9,858 bases of DNA, taken from JBLNCE01 sp050260415. GTDB taxonomy: Bacteria > Bacillota > UBA4882 > JAAYXC01. A program made the translations under genes and the position numbers. Numbering within the stretch: the stretch's first letter is position 1; each line of letters starts with the position of its first letter. The stretch spans positions 1 through 9,858 of the forward strand of contig JBLNCE010000126.1 in NCBI GenBank assembly GCA_050260415.1, written 5' to 3'. The notes under the pieces are model-generated. The model did no database searches. It was given only the letters and a program-made list of their open reading frames with translations, and had not been told where the DNA came from. Below are positions 5,367-9,858 of the stretch, piece after piece.

Positions 5367-6812
5367 ATGAGCCCCACTGCCGATTACTTAGATGGGGCCG
5401 AAGGCGACAAGGAAAGTGAAGCTCCGTGCCGTTTGGATGGGGGTCCAGTACAAGTGGCGACGAACCAAGAGGATTCATCGGCTCGTAACGCAAGCGCCAA
5501 GGGACGTTTCAGGCACGCCGCCATTGCCTTCGGTTTGGCCGGTCTCCTATTTGGTCCGGTCGTTTTCGCTGAATACCGATGGCGCCTGGAGCCCGCGCTC
5601 TTCGTGGCCGTTTTCTTGGGTTTTCCAGTGTTCATCGCCGCCTTGATCTATGGTCTGTTCTCGGCGCAAGGCGAGCGCGACCTTCGGAAGCGCCTAACGG
5701 AAACCGTCGCAAACCTTCGCGCGGCCCAAGCGGAGCAGGCCCGGCAGATGAGGCGCTTGACGGAGACCCACCTTCTCCTGGAGGAACGCTACGCCGAAAC
5801 TTACGCCCTCTACCTCATCAACCAGGAGATCGCGGCGGAGCTTGATGAAAAGAAAATCCTCCCCAAGGTGGTCGATATCGTTCTGGGCCTGCTCGGGGGA
5901 AGCGCCTGTTCCGTCCTGATGGTCAACGAGGATAAGACCTGTCTGCGCCTTGAGACCCACTCGGGAGCGGGACGCGGCGACCTGGTCTTCCCCTTGGCAG
6001 GCAACCTCCTCGCCAGGTGCTGGGCGGAGAATGCCTCCTTCTCCCACGGCGAGCTGACGCCGGCGGAACTGGATTTCTGGCACGCGCGGGGGACGAACGG
6101 ACTCCTTTGCGCCCCGATCGGGACGAAGGCGGAGCGGGTGGGCGTACTCCTGGTGGAATACGACCGTCTCCCGGCCTCGCTGGACGATCATCGGAAGCTG
6201 CTATCCCTCGTGGCCGGGCAGATCTCCCTGGCGCTCGAGAACGCCCTCCTCTACCGTAAGGTGCACCAGATGGCGACCCATGATGCATTGACCGGCGCCT
6301 GGAACCGGCACTATTTCCAGGATAAGCTCGCGGCGGAACTGGCGGCGGCCGGGCCGCACCGGCCGTTGTCCGCGGTGATCCTTGATGTGGACGATTTTAA
6401 ACGGATCAACGATGAATACGGCCATGAAGCCGGGGACGAGGTACTGCGTCACTTGACCCGTCTGCTTTGGCAGGAGGCGCCGCCGGAGGCCACCGTCGCC
6501 CGATACGGCGGGGAGGAGTTCGTCCTGCTTCTGACCGAGACCAATCTCCAGGAAGCATTACGCCTCGCGGAGGCGGTCAGAAACAGGGTGAGGGAGACGC
6601 CTTGCCGCTGGAGCGGCGGAACGATCGGCATCACCGTCAGCCTGGGAGTCGCCTCTTATCCCGGTTATGCCAGCGATCACCGGTCGTTGCTCCGTCTGGC
6701 CGACCAAGGACTCTATCAAGCCAAACGCCGGGGAAAGGACCAAGTGGCCCTGGCGTTTGCCCTATCTGCCACAGTCCCAGCCCAACCATACGCCCGGATG
6801 AATACTATGTAG
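5367..6812 (+). CDS. Membrane-anchored GAF-GGDEF diguanylate cyclase
   Basis: A 481-residue signalling protein that should make cyclic di-GMP from two GTP. In order: a polar N-tail, membrane segments at about 51-69 and 77-98, a coiled coil about 100-145, a GAF sensor domain about 146-297, and a GGDEF domain 298-462. Catalytic features are present: ATHDALTGAWNR, ILDVDDFKRINDEYGHEAGD with its metal Asp, RYGGEEF (379-385), and LADQGLYQAKRRGKD. The inhibitory I-site RxxD expected at 372-375 reads PPEA, so product inhibition is probably absent. Start choice is uncertain: the ATG at 5367 has only a weak GGAAG (5344-5348) upstream, and TTG at 5355 is also possible. A longer frame back to 5166 exists but would lie deep inside the slipin gene. 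The GAF ligand is unknown. A terminator follows at 6934-6966. Confidence 0.88.
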   Translation: MSPTADYLDGAEGDKESEAPCRLDGGPVQVATNQEDSSARNASAKGRFRHAAIAFGLAGLLFGPVVFAEYRWRLEPALFVAVFLGFPVFIAALIYGLFSAQGERDLRKRLTETVANLRAAQAEQARQMRRLTETHLLLEERYAETYALYLINQEIAAELDEKKILPKVVDIVLGLLGGSACSVLMVNEDKTCLRLETHSGAGRGDLVFPLAGNLLARCWAENASFSHGELTPAELDFWHARGTNGLLCAPIGTKAERVGVLLVEYDRLPASLDDHRKLLSLVAGQISLALENALLYRKVHQMATHDALTGAWNRHYFQDKLAAELAAAGPHRPLSAVILDVDDFKRINDEYGHEAGDEVLRHLTRLLWQEAPPEATVARYGGEEFVLLLTETNLQEALRLAEAVRNRVRETPCRWSGGTIGITVSLGVASYPGYASDHRSLLRLADQGLYQAKRRGKDQVALAFALSATVPAQPYARMNTM

Positions 6813-6848
6813 TACCACGAAGCCAAAGAACCGGGCACTGACCCGCAC

Positions 6849-6912
6849 GGGCGTCCCCTCCCTACGCCCAACGGCAAGTGGCGACCCTCCCCGACGGCAA
6901 GCAGCGCAACCC
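6849..6912. repeat. Small inverted and direct repeats after the cyclase gene
   Basis: GGGCGT (6849-6854) and ACGCCC (6864-6869) form a 6-bp hairpin. Two imperfect direct copies of CC(A/G)ACGGCAAG start near 6868 and 6891, 23 bp apart. They fill the gap before the terminator. I see no coding sequence here and no clear function. Confidence 0.3.
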
Positions 6913-6933
6913 GCGTTGAACGAAACAAGACCC

Positions 6934-6966
6934 GGAGGCCCGTCCCGTTGGGCCTCCTTTGTTTTT
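6934..6966 (+). terminator. Intrinsic terminator between cyclase and winged-helix genes
   Basis: GGAGGCCC (6934-6941) and GGGCCTCC (6950-6957) form a perfect 8-bp stem with an 8-base loop, followed by TTTGTTTTT. It closes the plus-strand cyclase transcript. Read on the minus strand the same stem is followed by GGGTCTTGTTT, so it may also weakly terminate the converging winged-helix gene. Confidence 0.85.
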
Positions 6967-6972
6967 CCGGGC

Positions 6973-7509
6973 TCAATCAAACTCGATCTCTTCGGGCTTG
7001 ACGAGTTCCTCCTCCGGTTCCTCGGCCAACAGGTCGGCGGCAAGAATCATCAGGGCGGAGAAGGCATAATACCCGAAGGTCGATAAGTGGTACTCCCCGC
7101 GCACCTGTCGCGAGAGAAACTTGGCCAAAGCGAGTTCCTTGAGGTGGTGGTAGAGTTGACCGCCCGTCAAACCCGTGAATTCCCGCAATTGACCGGACTC
7201 GGACAATCCCAGATAGAGCGCCTTGAGCAACTTGACCCGCTGCTCGTTGGCAAAAGGCGCCATGACAGACGCCACCCGCTCTTCGGGCAGGTCCAGCCAG
7301 ACTTCCTCTTCGTTGCCCCCGACGGCAACCCGGGCCACGGCTGATTCCTGACGCGGCTGCTGACCGGCAGGGGCGGTCAAGCCCCTGCGTACCGCGGAGA
7401 GGGCCTTTTCCAGCCGGGTGACCGTGCGTTCGATCTCGGGCAAGCTTCCCAGGCGCGCCTCGATGCGATCCAGGGCGGAGATGACGCGTTCGTCTGCCTC
7501 GCAGCCCAT
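6973..7509 (-). CDS. Winged helix-turn-helix regulator (ArsR-like)
   Basis: A 178-residue protein. Residues 5-45 look like a charged amphipathic or coiled-coil helix (RVISALDRIEARLG, EIERTVTRLEKAL). After a linker, residues 82-150 form an ArsR-type winged helix: MAPFANEQRVKLLKALYLG, then the recognition region LREFTGLTGGQLYHHLKEL, and a wing ending GEYHLSTFGYYAF. The tail (161-178) is strongly acidic. No Cys pair or other metal motif of the ArsR sensors is visible, so the signal is unknown. The ATG at 7509 is preferred because CGGAGG (rc of 7520-7525) is 10 bases upstream; a GTG at 7518 would be only about one base from that site. It is divergent from the secreted protein gene, and the inverted repeats between them could be its operator. 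Confident as DNA-binding, unsure of target. Confidence 0.8.
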   Translation of the reverse strand: MGCEADERVISALDRIEARLGSLPEIERTVTRLEKALSAVRRGLTAPAGQQPRQESAVARVAVGGNEEEVWLDLPEERVASVMAPFANEQRVKLLKALYLGLSESGQLREFTGLTGGQLYHHLKELALAKFLSRQVRGEYHLSTFGYYAFSALMILAADLLAEEPEEELVKPEEIEFD

Positions 7510-7552
7510 TGGCTTCACTCCTCCGATCTATTGCGGTTAAGTTCTCCATCTC

Positions 7553-7602
7553 CAGGTGAAAACCTGCCTTCTCGGCAGCGCGTTGTGGCCGGGAAGGTTT
7601 TC
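7553..7602. promoter_or_regulatory. Nested inverted repeats in the divergent control region
   Basis: Three overlapping symmetries lie here. CAGGT-GAAA-ACCTG (7553-7566) is a 5-bp hairpin with a GAAA loop. CTGCC-TTCTC-GGCAG (7564-7578) is a second hairpin. GAAAACCT (7558-7565) is the exact reverse complement of AGGTTTTC (7595-7602), enclosing the second. The region lies 43 bp upstream of the winged-helix start and 80 bp upstream of the secreted-protein start. It may be an operator or a leader structure; no firm promoter is seen. Confidence 0.4.
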
Positions 7603-7682
7603 GGGGATTAGAATTGAATATCGGGATCATGAGATCCTTCAGGATGGCCCCCTTTGGGCATAGGTTTCGGGAGGTGGAGGAG

Positions 7683-8483
7683 ATGGGTAAGCGTCTGGTC
7701 CTGGCCGTAATATTGATTGCGTCCGTCATGCTTCCCCTGGCCGGTATGACGGCGGAAGCCGGTCTCAAGGAAGAGCTGGAGAAACTAATCCGCGCCGCGA
7801 TCGAGGAGATACCGCTGGAGGCCGGGGATCTGGTCGCCGCCTTGGGGCTCAGGTACTCACAGCTCAACGGTCTCGTCAACGTCGAGTTAAGAATGAAACC
7901 GCTCAGCCTAAAGAAACGCGCGGCCAAAGCGGAATTCGTCAATTGGAACACCATCCACGCCACCGCCGCCTTCGAGTTTCTCGGGCACTACGACCTCCTC
8001 GTCAACCAGCGGCTGGTACACGCGAGCGACATCAAGCTGATCGGCGAAGGCGCCGTCAACGTGAGCATCAAAGGCTTTAAGGTCAGGATCGACGACATCC
8101 CGTCCCTGGTGCTCAAGCTGGCGGATCGTGCGGCGGAGTGTCCAGATATAGCCCAGATCAACCGGGATCCGAAGGAAGTCAAACCCGGCCAGAGCTATCG
8201 GGTATCCACGCGGATCAAGTCCAACAGCCGGGGGCATATCGCCTACTTCGCCTTTGCCAATAACAAGGCGGCGCAGAGCGCCGACCCGACCCTGCGGGTG
8301 GTTTTGGGCACGCGGGAACTGGACTACGCGGCGCCCATCGTGGTGCGCGGGGATACGGCGCCCGACAGTTATTTCGGCAACGTCATGGCCGTGGAGATCG
8401 TCAACAGCAGCGGCAACCCGCTGGATCTGAAGGCCTACGACGCGCTGTTCTCCACGGGGATCACCATGATTACCGTGCGCTAG
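7683..8483 (+). CDS. Secreted protein of unknown function
   Basis: I do not recognise this family. The 266-residue product starts with a clear Sec signal peptide: MGKR, a hydrophobic core LVLAVILIASVMLPLAG, then a likely signal peptidase I site after AEA at residue 26. There is no lipobox Cys, so it should be released or wall-associated. The mature part opens with a helical stretch (GLKEELEKLIRAAIEEI). The region from about 55 to 140 looks mixed, with alternating strands such as GAVNVSIKGFKVRIDDI. After PGQSYRVSTRIKSNS (from 168) it appears to be a beta-rich domain up to the C-terminus ITMITVR. There is one Cys (153). The start is set by GGGAGGTGGAGGAG at 7669-7682; an upstream in-frame ATT/ATG extension lacks such a site. 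It is divergent from the winged-helix gene and its stop overlaps the stop of the gene on the other strand. Confidence 0.7.
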   Translation: MGKRLVLAVILIASVMLPLAGMTAEAGLKEELEKLIRAAIEEIPLEAGDLVAALGLRYSQLNGLVNVELRMKPLSLKKRAAKAEFVNWNTIHATAAFEFLGHYDLLVNQRLVHASDIKLIGEGAVNVSIKGFKVRIDDIPSLVLKLADRAAECPDIAQINRDPKEVKPGQSYRVSTRIKSNSRGHIAYFAFANNKAAQSADPTLRVVLGTRELDYAAPIVVRGDTAPDSYFGNVMAVEIVNSSGNPLDLKAYDALFSTGITMITVR

Positions 8484-9058
8484 GGCCGGGGTGGCGTACG
8501 CGCGGCGATTTTTCTCACCTCCCCGAGATCCGACACGAGCAGGGGGAAGAGGCCCGGCTGTCTCCGCGCGGCCAGAGGATGATAGCTTACCACGAGAGGA
8601 TAACCGCTCCAGGAAAGGATACGGCCGCGGTTCTCCCTGACTTCGGCTTTCGGGTCGCGGATCAAGGCCCTGAGGACGTTATTGCCCAGGGCCGCGATTA
8701 CTTTCGGTGGACCGGCATGCAGTTGTGTCTGCAGCCAGGGGAGGCATGCGTCCCAGGCGTCACGCCGTTCGTAGCGCCGGCGCGGACGGCATTTGAGAAC
8801 ATACGTGACATAGACATCCCGGTTTGCCAAGCCCGCCGCCGCCAGGGCCGCGAGTAGCGTAGCCCGCGTGGGGCACAAAAAAGTCCGGCCGGCGGCGTCC
8901 TCCCTGGCCCCGGGATTGTCCAAGAGGATGACCGCGGGCGCGCATGGTTTCCCTTCACCCCAGATAACGCGAGTTCGTTGACTCGACAAGGAACAACGGT
9001 GGCAGGCGCCGGCTTCGGGGGGCGCGTGGTCTTCAGGGAGCGGCACCCTTTGCGTCAC
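8480..9058 (-). CDS. Uracil-DNA glycosylase superfamily protein, family 4-like, variant motifs
   Basis: A 192-residue protein with the family 4 (Fe-S) UDG layout. CHRCSLSSQRTRVIWGEGKP (19-38) starts the domain, KCRP (89-92) and DACLPWL (103-109) follow; Cys19, Cys22, Cys90 and Cys105 are the expected four cluster ligands. PKVIAALGNNVLRAL and the C-terminal VSYHPLAAR (157-165) with the conserved His also fit. Family 4 enzymes remove uracil from DNA. However motif A, normally GEAPG, reads LDNPG (46-50), the FVG motif reads FLC (60-62), and the usual Asn in TNVVKCRP is Tyr86. Activity or specificity may therefore differ. The GTG at 9058 is chosen because GAGGAGGG (9073-9066) is well spaced upstream and the length suits the family; the frame stays open to 9268 but has no family similarity there. 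Its stop overlaps that of the converging secreted protein gene. Confidence 0.8.
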   Translation of the reverse strand: MTQRVPLPEDHAPPEAGACHRCSLSSQRTRVIWGEGKPCAPAVILLDNPGAREDAAGRTFLCPTRATLLAALAAAGLANRDVYVTYVLKCRPRRRYERRDAWDACLPWLQTQLHAGPPKVIAALGNNVLRALIRDPKAEVRENRGRILSWSGYPLVVSYHPLAARRQPGLFPLLVSDLGEVRKIAARTPPRP

Positions 9059-9065
9059 TTCCGCG

Positions 9066-9073
9066 CCCTCCTC
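9066..9073 (-). promoter_or_regulatory. Ribosome binding site that sets the UDG-like start
   Basis: On the minus strand GAGGAGGG is 7 bases before GTG (9058-9056). The upstream ATG at 9121-9119 in the same frame has no such site. Confidence 0.65.
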
Positions 9074-9311
9074 AAGGCCGGCGGAGGCTTGTCGCCATCG
9101 CGGCCGGGATCTCCATGCCATGTCATATTTTGTGCCTGGGGCGGCGGGGATTAACCCCGGGATGCTTCTAATACTCGATCCCCCATCGCCGTCGGCAGGC
9201 AGGCGGGCGCCCCGGGCGGTGGTCGAGGGATGGAATAGGGTTATTGTATGACTGGAAGAGTTTTGCAAGACGGATTGCGCGCGATCGCCTCACCAAAACG
9301 CCTACAATACC

Positions 9312-9320
9312 TGGTATAAT
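9312..9320 (+). promoter_or_regulatory. Extended -10 promoter for lpd
   Basis: TGGTATAAT gives a perfect TATAAT (9315-9320) with a TGN extension. No -35 match is seen 16-18 bp upstream, which is common for extended -10 promoters. Transcription would start near 9327, about 44 bases before the lpd ATG. Confidence 0.5.
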
Positions 9321-9370
9321 TGATGCTGCCAACCATATGGAGCGGCAATGCAGCTTGAGGTGGTGGAGAT

Positions 9371-9858
9371 ATGGACTCGATGGAAACACAACTGGCAATC
9401 ATCGGCGCGGGGCCCGGCGGCTACGTCGCCGCCATCCGCGCGGCGCAACGGGGCGCCAGGGTCTGCTTGATCGAGCGCGATCAAGTCGGCGGGGTCTGCC
9501 TTAACCGGGGGTGCATCCCCACCAAGACCCTGGTCGCGAGCGCGGAGTTATATAGCCGGATCAAGCGCGCCGGCGAGTACGGCATCGCCGTCGGCGAAGC
9601 CCGGCCGGAGATGGCGCGGATCGTCCAACGCAAGGACGAAGTGGTCAAGCGCCTGGTCGGCGGGGTCCAATATCTTCTTAACAAGAACGGTGTTAAGCTG
9701 GTCACGGGTGCGGCGCGGTTCCTTTCCCCGCGCGAACTGGCGGTTACGGCCGCGGGAGAGACGATCCAGGTCCGGGCGGAGACCGTCGTCATTGCCGCCG
9801 GCACCGAGCCGCTGGTCCCCGCGTCTTTTGGTTACGACGGCCGTCTGGTGCTCACCAG
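9371..9858 (+). CDS. lpdA: Dihydrolipoamide dehydrogenase (E3), N-terminal part
   Basis: The first 162 residues of a flavoprotein disulfide reductase; the gene runs off the right edge. LAIIGAGPGGYVAAIRAAQR (8-27) is the FAD-binding GxGxxG fold. GGVCLNRGCIPTKTL (40-54) holds the redox-active disulfide Cys43-Cys48 in the spacing typical of dihydrolipoamide dehydrogenase, and VVIAAGTEPLVPA (139-151) is the ATGS-P-type segment. The enzyme reoxidises protein-bound dihydrolipoamide with NAD+ in 2-oxo acid dehydrogenase or glycine cleavage complexes. Glutathione or mercuric reductases share the fold but differ around the Cys motif. GAGGTGG (9357-9363) lies 7 bases before the ATG at 9371; an internal ATG at 9380 is less well placed. 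The complex partners are not in this window, so it heads or follows a unit that continues to the right. Confidence 0.88.
   Translation, partial: MDSMETQLAIIGAGPGGYVAAIRAAQRGARVCLIERDQVGGVCLNRGCIPTKTLVASAELYSRIKRAGEYGIAVGEARPEMARIVQRKDEVVKRLVGGVQYLLNKNGVKLVTGAARFLSPRELAVTAAGETIQVRAETVVIAAGTEPLVPASFGYDGRLVLT

Larger units (their letters stand above)
9059..9370. other. 312-bp gap between the UDG-like and lpd genes
   Basis: No convincing gene. It holds the UDG ribosome binding site (9066-9073), a small CGGGG-ATTAA-CCCCG hairpin near 9148-9162, GC-rich spacer with a GGGCGCCC palindrome, and the lpd promoter at 9312-9320. The open frames crossing it have no family-like features. I see no clear promoter for the UDG-like gene on the minus strand. 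Confidence 0.5.

Noticed and set aside
7614..7682. Upstream extension of the secreted protein frame
   Set aside because: It would bury the signal peptide, and the strong GGGAGGTGGAGGAG directly before 7683 marks the true start.
9059..9268. N-terminal extension of the UDG-like reading frame
   Set aside because: The GTG at 9058 has a much better ribosome binding site, and the extension is low-complexity and not part of the UDG fold.

Overview
The window looks like chromosomal DNA of a GC-rich, endospore-forming member of the Bacillota (Clostridia-type). The basis is a clear spore germination protease (GPR), strong GGAGG-type ribosome binding sites before most genes, a PyrR-type RNA attenuator before a uracil permease, and intrinsic terminators with T-runs. 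I cannot name the species. There is no phage integrase, transposase, CRISPR array, rRNA or tRNA.

Layout. 1-271 (-): a CsgG-family fragment that runs off the left edge and has lost its normal 5' end; a good sigma-A-type promoter sits just upstream of the break. 420-1745 (+): a two-gene sporulation unit, a four-helix holin-superfamily-IV-like membrane protein followed 30 bp later by gpr. 1845-2639 (+): a MobA/GlmU-like nucleotidyltransferase. 2661-2793: promoter, PyrR-binding hairpin and terminator of a pyrimidine attenuator. 2884-4221 (+): NCS2 uracil permease, closed by a strong terminator. 4370-5275 (-): a slipin (stomatin-like SPFH protein) with three predicted membrane segments. 5367-6812 (+): a membrane-anchored GAF-GGDEF diguanylate cyclase divergent from the slipin, with a 12-bp palindrome between them. 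6973-7509 (-): a winged-helix regulator divergent from 7683-8483 (+), a secreted protein I do not recognise. 8480-9058 (-): a uracil-DNA-glycosylase-superfamily protein with Fe-S cysteines but altered active-site motifs. 9371-9858 (+): the start of a dihydrolipoamide dehydrogenase.

How it fits together. The window is a mosaic of short transcription units, not one pathway. The best-supported regulatory system is the pyr attenuator: UMP-loaded PyrR should favour the terminator and reduce uracil import. The holin-like gene and gpr are probably co-expressed in the forespore. The two divergent pairs (slipin/cyclase and winged-helix/secreted protein) each have symmetric DNA between them and are the best candidates for something undescribed, but no function can be proved from sequence alone. 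I did not find a strong case for a wholly new multi-gene system.
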